Source: Thermoanaerobaculia bacterium
GTDB lineage: Bacteria; Acidobacteriota; Thermoanaerobaculia; Multivoradales; JAHEKO01
DNA: 46,638 bases
Direction: 5' to 3'
Assembly: GCA_947259195.1 (NCBI GenBank)
Contig: CAMYLC010000016.1
Coordinates: forward strand, 1-46,638
Positions 25,252 to 32,835 of this stretch are shown here, in pieces (position 1 is the stretch's first letter; each line of letters starts with the position of its first letter). The notes beneath the pieces were generated by a model. The model did not search any database. It was not told the origin of the DNA and saw nothing but the letters and a program-made list of their open reading frames with translations. The position numbers and the translations under genes were made by a program.

Positions 25252-26703
25252 TTAGAGCTTCGCATCCGCCTTGGCGACGATGGCCTGAAGCTCTTCGAGC
25301 ATTCCCCCGGGGAGAGGATCGCACTGGTGCTCCTCTATCGCCTGCTGAGCGATTTCGCGGGCGGTACCGAAGGCGGTCGGCTTGTCCGCCGCTTCCCAGC
25401 TCTGGTAGGTGTTCCGGTCGAGCAACCGAGGCTGCCACACTTGGCGGAAATGTCGCCGCGTGTGGGCATGACCCAGATAGTCGTTGCCGGGACCCACTTC
25501 GTCGATGGCATCCAGCGCCAGAGTCTCGGGCGTGATCTGGAAGCCGTCCATCAGGCGCCGGACGTAGCTGACGATCTCGTCGCAGAGGACGATCATTTCG
25601 TAGGAGCAGGTCAGGCCGGACTCGACATACCCGAGATCGTGGACCAGGTTGGCACCGCTCAGGGCGGTCCACAGAATCCAGATCGTGCTCTCGATCGAGG
25701 CCTGGTGATCTGCCAGCTTCGAGTCGGAACATCCGGAGAAGCCCCAAACGGGTAGGTTGTACCTGTAGTGCCCCAGCTCGGCCATGGCCATGCAGTGATG
25801 CATGAACTCCGGACTGGAATAGGTAGCTAGGGCGGTTCTCATGTCGAGCGGCCCGGAACCGGAGCCAAATAGTACTGGTGTACCCGGCTTCTTGAGCTGC
25901 GCGATCGCCATGCCGCTCAGGATTTCGGCATTGGCCATGGCGAGACTGCCCGCCGATGTGATCGGCGCCGAAGCACCCTCGACCGGGCCAGGGGCGTACA
26001 CGAATGGCAGGCCGTGATCGATCATCATCATCATTTTGCGCATCACGACATCGGAGTGCTGCAAAGGTGATGTGGGCTCCAGGTAGGCGAAGAGGAAGGG
26101 ACTCAGCGCCAGCTCGTCCCGACCACCGGCCACCGTCTGAGCCATGGCGATGATGTCGGCGAGCCCGTGCTCGTCCCAGGCGGTGAACACGATCGGCTTG
26201 ATCGTGTTGGTGAGCATGGCCAGAAAAGACTTCCGGTCGGAGGTTGCAGCTGGAACATCCGAGGCCTGAGCCATCGACATCACAAACTCGACGTTGGGAA
26301 GCGAATCGACCAGCCGAGCTGTCTGCTCCACATCAGCGAGCACTGACGGCCGACGTTCGCCCGTCTCCAGGTCGAGGGTGTTCGGCAGGTCGGAACCGGT
26401 TCCGAAGTAACTGCGGTAAGCCTCGAGATACATGGCGGGCTCGCCGGTGCGACTGCACAGCACGATTCGCGACGGTGCCTTGTCGAGCGCCTCCTCGACA
26501 ACACCGGGAGGCATTCTCACCAGGTCGCCGTCGGTCACCACGCAGCCGGCGGCAGCGAGTAACTCGAGCGCTTCGGCGTCATGGACCCGGACACCGGTTC
26601 GCCGAAGAATCTCCAGCGAGGCCAGATGGATCTGCTCGAGCTGAGAGTCGGACAACAGTCGAAAACCCGAAGGATTGGGATTGACCTCTTCGGCTCGCGC
26701 CAT
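25252..26703 (-). CDS. Non-pyrrolysine MttB-family corrinoid methyltransferase 1
   Basis: I choose ATG 26703 (MARAEEVNPN), which follows AAGGAGATCG. The 483-aa length is typical. The frame has no internal TAG, so this is a MttB homologue without pyrrolysine, like the glycine-betaine, proline-betaine and carnitine demethylases (MtgB, MtpB, MtcB). Family regions visible: EILRRTGVRVHDAEALELL at the start, SYFGTGSDLPNTLDLETGER, HSDVVMRKMMMMIDHGLPFV, GSGSGPLDMRTALATYSSPE and LDAIDEVGPGNDYLGHAHTR near the end. It would move a methyl group from a quaternary or tertiary amine to the corrinoid protein encoded in the same operon. It is the last of six genes, 27 nt after DUF1638. The substrate cannot be read from sequence. 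Confidence 0.88.
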   Translation of the reverse strand: MARAEEVNPNPSGFRLLSDSQLEQIHLASLEILRRTGVRVHDAEALELLAAAGCVVTDGDLVRMPPGVVEEALDKAPSRIVLCSRTGEPAMYLEAYRSYFGTGSDLPNTLDLETGERRPSVLADVEQTARLVDSLPNVEFVMSMAQASDVPAATSDRKSFLAMLTNTIKPIVFTAWDEHGLADIIAMAQTVAGGRDELALSPFLFAYLEPTSPLQHSDVVMRKMMMMIDHGLPFVYAPGPVEGASAPITSAGSLAMANAEILSGMAIAQLKKPGTPVLFGSGSGPLDMRTALATYSSPEFMHHCMAMAELGHYRYNLPVWGFSGCSDSKLADHQASIESTIWILWTALSGANLVHDLGYVESGLTCSYEMIVLCDEIVSYVRRLMDGFQITPETLALDAIDEVGPGNDYLGHAHTRRHFRQVWQPRLLDRNTYQSWEAADKPTAFGTAREIAQQAIEEHQCDPLPGGMLEELQAIVAKADAKL

Positions 26704-26730
26704 GACTACGATCTCCTTCAAGAAATGAGC

Positions 26731-27390
26731 TCAAGGCAGTTGGCTCTGAGTTCTTCGAGTCCCTTCCACGACCTCCACCAATCGCTCTTCCAGAGCTCCC
26801 AGCCCTGTGGGTTGAACTTCGAGAGGAAGACCCACCGACTCGGCAATCTGCAAGGCCTTTCGCTCCAGTGCATCGTTCGGCTCCTGCTGCAGATAGACCA
26901 TTCGCTCGAAGCCGGCGAACATGGTAGCCGTGTACGAATCCCGCCACTTCGGATCGGTATCGGCCAGGACGGTCGCCTCCCAATTCCGTACTAGATGGTC
27001 GGTCACGAAGTAGGTGCCGGCACAGTCCTGCGTGATGGTTAAATATCTCGCCCCGGCATACATCTCGTAGCAATGGGGACCCGGGATGCGACTCACGCCT
27101 CGCTTCTCCAGCAGCCGATCCAAGGCTCCCGCTGTACCGCAATCGCCGTAGACCACCACTACCTTTTCGTACTGTCTTTGGATCCGATCCAGCATCGACA
27201 CGACCGCTTCGAGGATCTGGGGCGGTTGCGTGTGATGTCTGGCGGGCACACCGAACAAGTCGACCGACCAACCCTGTGAGCTAGCCACCTTCTGCACTTC
27301 CCTCATGAGAGCACCGCAGACCACAAGGGCCAGCGGCCTGGGCTCCTGACCCTCTTGATCGGTCTGGCGAGCTGGCCGTGGGTCGTTCAC
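26731..27390 (-). CDS. DUF1638 domain protein of the corrinoid methyltransferase operon
   Basis: The 219-aa protein begins with GTG 27390, overlapping the RACo stop (GTGA), with GGAGCAAGG upstream. Recognisable DUF1638 features are LALVVCGALMREVQKV, VVVVYGDCGTAGALDRLL, PGPHCYEMYAG and an AGTYFVTDHLVRNWE block, with conserved Cys and His residues that could hold a metal or cofactor. DUF1638 genes are found repeatedly beside MttB/MtbC-type genes in methanogens and methylotrophic bacteria, but the role is not established. Its place between the activator and MttB-1 supports a role in the methyl transfer system, for example cofactor delivery. Confidence 0.8.
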   Translation of the reverse strand: MNDPRPARQTDQEGQEPRPLALVVCGALMREVQKVASSQGWSVDLFGVPARHHTQPPQILEAVVSMLDRIQRQYEKVVVVYGDCGTAGALDRLLEKRGVSRIPGPHCYEMYAGARYLTITQDCAGTYFVTDHLVRNWEATVLADTDPKWRDSYTATMFAGFERMVYLQQEPNDALERKALQIAESVGLPLEVQPTGLGALEERLVEVVEGTRRTQSQLP

Positions 27391-29207
27391 GTACCTTGCT
27401 CCAGGGGAAAGCTCAGCTCCATGAGATATCGATTGTTGAAGTCCGGCATGGCAGAGAGCTCGACGTACTGGACCTTCGACGAGATGCCTCGGGCTATCTG
27501 ACGCTCCCGGAACGACATGAGTGCCATCTTCGCTCCCTCGAGAGCCGCGTTGCCCACCGACTGGATTCTCTCCAGATCAACCCAGGGAACCAGACCCAGA
27601 GCTCTGGCGCTCCACGGATCGATCGCAGAGCCAAAGGAACCGGCTAGGAGAACCTCGTGAATGTCCTCGAGCCCCAACCCTGCAGTTTCCAGCAGAACAG
27701 AGATGCCGGTGCTGATTGCTCCCTTCGCCGCTTGCACCTCGCGAATGTCCACCTGGGTGAGCACAACTTCCTCGGCGAGTTGGAAGGCCCTCACCTCGTC
27801 GATCTGGATGAGCCTCGAGACGAGCGGATGCTCCGGGACTTCCTCAGGTCGGTATAGGAGACCACTCGGAGCGAGAAGCCCTACCCTGCCCAACTCGGCG
27901 ATGGCCTGAATGAGACCCGATCCGCAGATCCCTCTCGGCGCCTGGTCTCCCACGACATCCAGCTTCACCTGTTCGCCCAGCTTCACCCGGCGAATGGCCC
28001 CCTCGGAGGCCATCATTCCGTTACGGATTCGCCCACCTTCGAAAGCCGGTCCAGCCGGTGCCGAGCAGGCCCAGGCCCCATCGGAGGAGCCGAGAACGAT
28101 CTCACTGTTGGTGCCCACGTCGACGAACAGTCGGAGCTCATCGGCACGTAGGACGTCGGTGGCGTGCAGGCCACCAACGGTGTCAGCACCCACATAGGCG
28201 CCGATGAAGGGCAAGGTTTGCACTCGGGCGCCCGGGTGGATGGCCAGCTTCAGCTCCGCTGCTTCCAGGTCCTGCTCACTGCTGAAGGTCGTCACGAACG
28301 GTTCCACCGCTATTGGGTGTGCATCGATGCCTAGCAACAGATGCAGCATCGTGGGGTTGCCAACCACCACGACCTGGTAGATCTGTCGCTCATCGATCCC
28401 CGCCTCGTCGGCAAGCTCGATAGCCAGCTGATTCAGCGTCTCCAGAGCCGCGATCTGCATCTCGAGGCGCCGTGTATCGCTCGCGGTCGTATAAGCGATG
28501 CGCGAGATGACATCCGCTCCGAAAACCGATTGCCGGTTGAGAAGCGATTTCTCGGCCAATATCTCGCCCTTGGCCAGGTCGATGAGGCTACCCACAACCG
28601 TGGTTGTCCCGAGGTCGATCGCCAAACCCAAGCATCGATCCGAGGTCTCTCGCGGCTCCACGTCGACCAGGTGCTCATCGCAGACTGTGAGGGTGACATC
28701 GGGACCGGAGGTCCGCAGGAGATCACCGACTTGAAATGCCAGGTGCTGCGAGATCTTCACCGATCCGAGTCCAGCGCCGGCGAGTGCCTTGCGCAACTGC
28801 TGTTCCACAGACGATTTGTCCTCGGGATCCTCGACGGTCAGTGCCACCAGCAACTTCTTTACGGCGGGCTCGACAGCGACTGCCCTCCCCGTTCCAGCAA
28901 TGGCCGAGAGCGGCATCTGCATGGGCTCAGGCACCCAGCATTCCAGGCTCCGATCGGCCTCGGCCCTGCAGGCGATCCGCCACCCTTCACTGAGCTCCAC
29001 TGGAGTCAGCCATTCCTGGTCGACCGGATGGATCGGAAACTCGAAGTCATTCAGCCTCACTCGACAGCGCCCGCAGGTGCCGACGCCGCCACAAGTCGAG
29101 TCGATGGGAAGATCGACCCAATGCGCAGCCACGAAGAGCGTGGTGCCTCGGGAGACCTCGGAAATCAGACCTTCCGGCAAGAAGGTAACCTGCACCTCGC
29201 CAGTCAC
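27387..29207 (-). CDS. RACo/RamA-like reductive activator of corrinoid proteins (2Fe-2S ferredoxin + ASKHA ATPase)
   Basis: The start is GTG 29207, 4 nt after the upstream stop; the product has 606 aa. An N-terminal 2Fe-2S ferredoxin domain shows Cys39-x5-Cys45-x2-Cys48 and a distant Cys80. A linker precedes a DUF4445/ASKHA domain with the phosphate loop LAIDLGTTTVVG at about residue 194. Later motifs are GADVISRI, VVVGNPTMLHLLLG, LFVDVGTNSEIVLG, APAGPAFEGG and LLAGSFGSAIDP. Such proteins use ATP to drive reduction of inactive Co(II) corrinoid back to Co(I). It sits in the operon between the pterin-binding methyltransferase and DUF1638. The domain order equals that of known RACo proteins. Confidence 0.92.
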   Translation of the reverse strand: MTGEVQVTFLPEGLISEVSRGTTLFVAAHWVDLPIDSTCGGVGTCGRCRVRLNDFEFPIHPVDQEWLTPVELSEGWRIACRAEADRSLECWVPEPMQMPLSAIAGTGRAVAVEPAVKKLLVALTVEDPEDKSSVEQQLRKALAGAGLGSVKISQHLAFQVGDLLRTSGPDVTLTVCDEHLVDVEPRETSDRCLGLAIDLGTTTVVGSLIDLAKGEILAEKSLLNRQSVFGADVISRIAYTTASDTRRLEMQIAALETLNQLAIELADEAGIDERQIYQVVVVGNPTMLHLLLGIDAHPIAVEPFVTTFSSEQDLEAAELKLAIHPGARVQTLPFIGAYVGADTVGGLHATDVLRADELRLFVDVGTNSEIVLGSSDGAWACSAPAGPAFEGGRIRNGMMASEGAIRRVKLGEQVKLDVVGDQAPRGICGSGLIQAIAELGRVGLLAPSGLLYRPEEVPEHPLVSRLIQIDEVRAFQLAEEVVLTQVDIREVQAAKGAISTGISVLLETAGLGLEDIHEVLLAGSFGSAIDPWSARALGLVPWVDLERIQSVGNAALEGAKMALMSFRERQIARGISSKVQYVELSAMPDFNNRYLMELSFPLEQGT

Positions 29208-29211
29208 TGAA

Positions 29212-30051
29212 TCACTTCCGGTGCGCCTTGATCCAGTTCATTCCGTACTCGTCACGGGCTAGCAGCAAGTCACAGGCCATCAGCGTCATCGGAGTCTCGG
29301 GGACGAGCGGGTTGGTGATCGCGGAAGTCAGGCCAGCTGACATCGCCAGCGCCAGGAACGAGTAGTTGATGATCTTGCGCCCGGGGAGACCGAACGAGAC
29401 GTTCGAGGCCCCGATCGTCATGTTGTTGCCGAGCTCCTGGCGAACCAGGCGAATCGTTTCAAGCGCAACGACGGCCGCTTGCGGCTCGGCACCCACGGTC
29501 ATGGCCAGGGGGTCGATGAGCACATCCTGCTGCGGAATTCCATGGTCCGCAGCGCGCTCGACGATCAGCTGGGCGATTCGGAAGCGCTCGTCCGGGTCCA
29601 TCGAGGGACCGGCCTCGTCGAACACCAAGCCGATCACGGCCGCTCCCCGCTCTTTGATCAGAGGCAGGATCTTCTCGAGGCGTTCCTCTTCACCATTCAC
29701 CGAGTTGACCAACGGCTTGCCCTGACAGACCGGCAAGGCCGCCGCCAGCGCTGAGTCCATCGCAGAATCGACGGACAGCGGCGCCTCGGTCAGCTCCTGC
29801 ACCAGCTCCACGAGGCCCACCAACATCTTGGCTTCGTCCGCCCCGGGTACGCCGGCGTTGACGTCCAGCATCGCTGCTCCGGCCTCCACCTGGGAGATGG
29901 CATCCTGCTCCACCGTGGTGAAGTCACCTGCCTCGAGCTGCGCCGCCAGAACCTTTCGCCCGGTGGGGTTGATCCTCTCTCCGATGATGACAAAGGGCTT
30001 GTCAGGACCGATGACGACTTTCCTGCTCGCTGATTCGAGAACCGTTTCCAT
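29212..30051 (-). CDS. Pterin-binding methyltransferase: corrinoid to THF (AcsE/MtgA-like)
   Basis: The 279-aa protein starts at ATG 30051 behind GGAGGAG. It has the pterin-binding TIM-barrel pattern: FVIIGERINPTGRKVLAAQL, GAAMLDVNAGVPG (Asp/Asn pterin contacts), PLSVDSAMDSAL, PLVNSVNGEEER, LIDPLAMTVGAEP and TIGASNVSFGLPGR. This is the family of methyl-THF:corrinoid methyltransferases (AcsE, MtgA, MtvA). In this operon it would take the methyl group from the corrinoid protein and give it to THF. The methyl-THF made could then be oxidised by the MetV/MetF pair encoded 14 kb away. Confidence 0.9.
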   Translation of the reverse strand: METVLESASRKVVIGPDKPFVIIGERINPTGRKVLAAQLEAGDFTTVEQDAISQVEAGAAMLDVNAGVPGADEAKMLVGLVELVQELTEAPLSVDSAMDSALAAALPVCQGKPLVNSVNGEEERLEKILPLIKERGAAVIGLVFDEAGPSMDPDERFRIAQLIVERAADHGIPQQDVLIDPLAMTVGAEPQAAVVALETIRLVRQELGNNMTIGASNVSFGLPGRKIINYSFLALAMSAGLTSAITNPLVPETPMTLMACDLLLARDEYGMNWIKAHRK

Positions 30052-30071
30052 TAGCTCCTCCAGCGGCCTAG

Positions 30072-30123
30072 GAGTTGAAGCATCCTGAGTTGAAGCATCG
30101 ATTCACTCGATCCTCGGAGGATC
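30072..30123. repeat. Two 13-bp direct repeats and a small palindrome in an intra-operon gap
   Basis: GAGTTGAAGCATC occurs at 30072-30084 and 30087-30099. GATCCTC-G-GAGGATC (30109-30123) is a perfect palindrome that overlaps the corrinoid protein stop codon. The 70-nt gap is the largest inside the operon, so these may form a processing or attenuation site that sets the ratio of corrinoid protein to downstream enzymes. This is inference. Confidence 0.45.
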
Positions 30124-30769
30124 AAGCGGCCACTTGTGTCAGTTCCAGAGCCACCCGCACGGCTTCGGGAGCGTTGGGCGCGTAGCCATCCGCACCGATC
30201 CGATCCGCCCACTCCTGAGTCACCGGGGCTCCACCCACCATCACCTTGACCGCGGAGCGCAGACCAGCCTCTTCGAGAGCCTTGATGACGTTTTCCTGCT
30301 CGGGCATCGTGGTCGTGAGCAGGGCGCTCAAGCCGATGAGCTTGGGCTGGAGCTCCTTCACTGCCTCGATGATCTTCTCGGTCGGGACGTTCTTGCCCAG
30401 ATCGTGCACCTCGAGGCCGACGGTCTTCATCATGGCGCCGACGATGTTCTTGCCCAGATCGTGAAGGTCACCCTTGACGGTGGCGATGATCGCTTTGTCA
30501 CTGACCTTGCGGTCGGCCTTGGCCATCAGCGCTGGCTCGACGATCGCGCTGCAGCGCTCGAAGATACCCGCCGCCGCGACCACTTCAGGCAAGAAGGCTT
30601 CGCCGCAATTCCATCGGCGACCCAGCTCCAAAAGGGCCTCGGTCATGCCGGACTCGAGAATCTCCTCGGGCTCCATACCGGAGTCGAGTAGCTCCTGGGT
30701 CACCTTGAGAGCAGTCTCTTCGTCGATCGTCAGAATGGCTTCCTGCAAACTCTTGAGCAAATCACTCAT
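30122..30769 (-). CDS. Corrinoid (B12-binding) methyl-carrier protein, MttC/MtgC-like
   Basis: The start ATG 30769 follows GGAGGGAAC and overlaps the MttB-2 stop by 8 nt. The upstream open frame is antisense-like and not used. The 215-aa length is typical. An N-terminal helical cap domain (SLQEAILTIDEETALKVTQE) is followed by the Rossmann B12 domain with the Asp101-x-His103-x-x-Gly106 motif in KGDLHDLGKNIV, then GLSALLTTTMPE and VMVGGAPVTQEWADRIGADG. It carries the methyl group between the MttB-type enzymes and the pterin-binding methyltransferase. One carrier with two MttB paralogues suggests both methyltransferases share it. Confidence 0.93.
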   Translation of the reverse strand: MSDLLKSLQEAILTIDEETALKVTQELLDSGMEPEEILESGMTEALLELGRRWNCGEAFLPEVVAAAGIFERCSAIVEPALMAKADRKVSDKAIIATVKGDLHDLGKNIVGAMMKTVGLEVHDLGKNVPTEKIIEAVKELQPKLIGLSALLTTTMPEQENVIKALEEAGLRSAVKVMVGGAPVTQEWADRIGADGYAPNAPEAVRVALELTQVAA

Positions 30770-32243
30770 CTTCGTTCCCTCCATCGCCTCGCTCGAAAGC
30801 ATCGATGATGCGGAGAATTTCATCCTCCACCCCGTCGTCGAGGGGAGGGGGTTCATGAGTACTCAGCAAACTCCGGACCCGCTCGTTTGCCAACTCCTGT
30901 GGACCCGGTTGGCCAGCGCTCTCCCAGTCCTCCCAACTCAGACGATCGAAGAGCTTGGGCATCCACTGTTGTCGCATGTTCTGGAGTGTGTGCTTGTCGC
31001 TGAGGTAGTGCCCGCCCGGCCCCACCGACTCGATGACCTGTGCAATGGAGTCGGAGAGCGACATGGCCGACTTGTCCGTCAAATAGTGTAGGAGATTGAA
31101 GATCTCGGCATCCAGCACCATTTCCGCGAGTGAATAGACCCGGGCACCGAAAAGCAGCCCGGCGCCACACATTAGATCGGCCCCAGCGAGAACGCTCGCA
31201 AATCCTGACAGACCATTCTCCACGCCTGCCTGCCAGTCCGGAATCTTCGATCCGGTGGCGAAGGTGCCGATGCTCGAGGGAACGCCATAGTTCCGGGCCA
31301 GCTGCGCCGCCGCCATCTGCAGATAGAGATCCTCGGGACCACCGCAAGCCGCCGCTCCCGACCGCAGGTCCATGACCGTGGCGCAACAACCGTAGAAGGT
31401 CGCAGCACCGGGAACCAGGACCTGGAGGGCCGTGATTCCAGCCAGTATCTCGGCATTGGATTGCACGAGGGTACCGGCCGCCGTCGCGGGGCCGGTCGCG
31501 CAGGAGATCGGCATGACGACGAAGCCGCAAGGCACACCCGCTTCAGCGTAGACCTGGGCGGCCTCGAGGGCGCCATCCTCGTACATCAGCGGACTCAGGC
31601 TGCATTCGAAGGCCGAGATGATGGGGCGCCGTCTCAGCGCTTCACTACCCCCGGCCACCACCCGCGCTATCTCCACCACGCCCCTGGCCACCTCCGGGGT
31701 GACGGCGGTCATCATTTGGATGTGCTTGCCGCTGTTGGCGAACTGGGCATGCAACTCGTGGAGCGATTGCGACTTCCGAGGCATATCGCGAGCCGACATC
31801 GGCTGCCAGAGGATGCCGATCTCTGGAAGAGCGTCGGCGAGCCTCATGGCCATCGCCAGATCTTGCTTGGTCGAAGGACGCCGCTCTCCGGTCTCGTGGT
31901 CGAGGATCTCGGCGGCGCAGCCGTCGACAGCTAGATAGCTGTGTTGGCCATCGATGGCCAGGTCGAATTCCGGTACTCGTGCTGCCAGCACATAGGTTCG
32001 CGGTGACCTCTCGAGGGCCTTCTCGATCATCCCGGCTGGAAACCGAACTCGCTTCGTGGACAAGTCCACCTCGGCCCCGGCGTCGGCTAGGGCTCGACAC
32101 ATGGCCTCACCACCGACGCCGACACCAACCTCTTCCAACACGGTAAGGGTCTGGGCGTGGACTGCCTCGAGCGCTGCGGGGGTCAGCGCATCTGCCTGAA
32201 GGGTCCGGGGTAGTGAGCGGATGCTCGGAGCTTCTGGAGTCAC
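30762..32243 (-). CDS. Non-pyrrolysine MttB-family corrinoid methyltransferase 2
   Basis: I choose GTG 32243 (MTPEAPSIRSLP) because GGAGGAGGG lies 8 nt upstream; longer frames reach 32303 and 32396 but have no ribosome-binding site and run through the promoter region. The product has 493 aa. Family regions: TVLEEVGVGVGGEAMCRALA, YLAVDGCAAEILDHETGERR, FECSLSPLMYEDGALEAAQV, GFVVMPISCATGPATAAGTL and ESVGPGGHYLSDKHTLQNMR. No in-frame TAG exists, so no pyrrolysine. By eye it is well below 40% identical to MttB-1, so it probably acts on a different methylated amine. It is the first gene of the six-gene operon and is divergent from the Lrp regulator, which probably controls it. Confidence 0.88.
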   Translation of the reverse strand: MTPEAPSIRSLPRTLQADALTPAALEAVHAQTLTVLEEVGVGVGGEAMCRALADAGAEVDLSTKRVRFPAGMIEKALERSPRTYVLAARVPEFDLAIDGQHSYLAVDGCAAEILDHETGERRPSTKQDLAMAMRLADALPEIGILWQPMSARDMPRKSQSLHELHAQFANSGKHIQMMTAVTPEVARGVVEIARVVAGGSEALRRRPIISAFECSLSPLMYEDGALEAAQVYAEAGVPCGFVVMPISCATGPATAAGTLVQSNAEILAGITALQVLVPGAATFYGCCATVMDLRSGAAACGGPEDLYLQMAAAQLARNYGVPSSIGTFATGSKIPDWQAGVENGLSGFASVLAGADLMCGAGLLFGARVYSLAEMVLDAEIFNLLHYLTDKSAMSLSDSIAQVIESVGPGGHYLSDKHTLQNMRQQWMPKLFDRLSWEDWESAGQPGPQELANERVRSLLSTHEPPPLDDGVEDEILRIIDAFERGDGGNEDE

Positions 32244-32338
32244 AGCTTTATCCCTCCTCCGGAGAACCGGTGAAGCTGCATACTTCGGCGCGATTCCGAG
32301 CATGTCAAAGCAAAGTGTGTTTATCAAGCATTTTTTTC

Positions 32339-32376
32339 TTGCAAAGTGCTGCGAAACTTCGCTAGATTCAAGACAA
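32339..32376 (+). promoter_or_regulatory. Leaderless promoter of the Lrp/AsnC gene
   Basis: TTGCAA (32339-32344), an 18-nt spacer and TAGATT (32363-32368) lie so close to ATG 32377 (8 nt) that transcription should begin at or next to the start codon. No Shine-Dalgarno is present, which fits. Two AGCAAAGTG/TGCAAAGTG direct repeats (32309-32318 and 32340-32348) could be operator half-sites. A weaker minus-strand pair (TTGACA with AAGTAT at 17 nt, around 32280-32310) could serve the corrinoid operon. Confidence 0.55.
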
Positions 32377-32835
32377 ATGTATGAAATCGATGCCATCGAC
32401 CGCCAATTGATCAGCCTGCTTCAGAGAGATGGTCGGATGCCCTATAGCCGCCTGGCTGCGGAGGCAGGGATACCCCGGGCCGCCGCCACCGCTCGGGTCC
32501 GATCGTTGATCCAACATGGTGTCCTGGCCATCGTCGCCGCCACGGATCTCATGTTCCTCGGCTATCTCGTCAGAACGATTCTCTGCAAAGTCGAAGGCAG
32601 CTCGCGGCGCAACGCGGCCCGGCATCTGGCCGCTCTACCCGAGGTCACTTACTGCATCATCGGGGCGGGCGCGGCCGATCTTCAGTTGGAGATCGCCTGT
32701 CGTGACCGGGAGCATCTCACCGAGGTACTCGAGCGGATCGCGGCGGTCGAGGGAGTCAGGATCGCGGAGACCTTCGAGTTCCTGGAGATGGTCAAGCAAT
32801 CCTACGGCTGGGAAGTACCGCCGGCAAAAGACTGA
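32377..32835 (+). CDS. Lrp/AsnC-family transcriptional regulator
   Basis: The 152-aa protein starts at ATG 32377. The N-terminal helix-turn-helix reads IDRQLISLLQRDGRMPYSRL followed by AEAGIPRAAATARVRSLIQHGV. The C-terminal RAM (ligand/oligomer) domain has VRTILCKVEG, VTYCIIGAGAADLQLEIACR and VEGVRIAETFEFLEMV. Divergent placement, 133 nt from MttB-2, suggests it controls the corrinoid operon in response to an amino acid or betaine-like ligand, which is inference. The transcript is probably leaderless. Confidence 0.9.
   Translation: MYEIDAIDRQLISLLQRDGRMPYSRLAAEAGIPRAAATARVRSLIQHGVLAIVAATDLMFLGYLVRTILCKVEGSSRRNAARHLAALPEVTYCIIGAGAADLQLEIACRDREHLTEVLERIAAVEGVRIAETFEFLEMVKQSYGWEVPPAKD

Noticed and set aside
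25252..32243. Pyrrolysine use in the MttB-family genes
   Set aside because: Both frames run full length without an internal TAG, and no pyl genes are visible in the window.
32244..32396. Longer N-terminus of MttB-2
   Set aside because: The extra codons run through the divergent promoter region into the Lrp gene and lack a ribosome-binding site. GTG 32243 has GGAGGAGGG at correct spacing.
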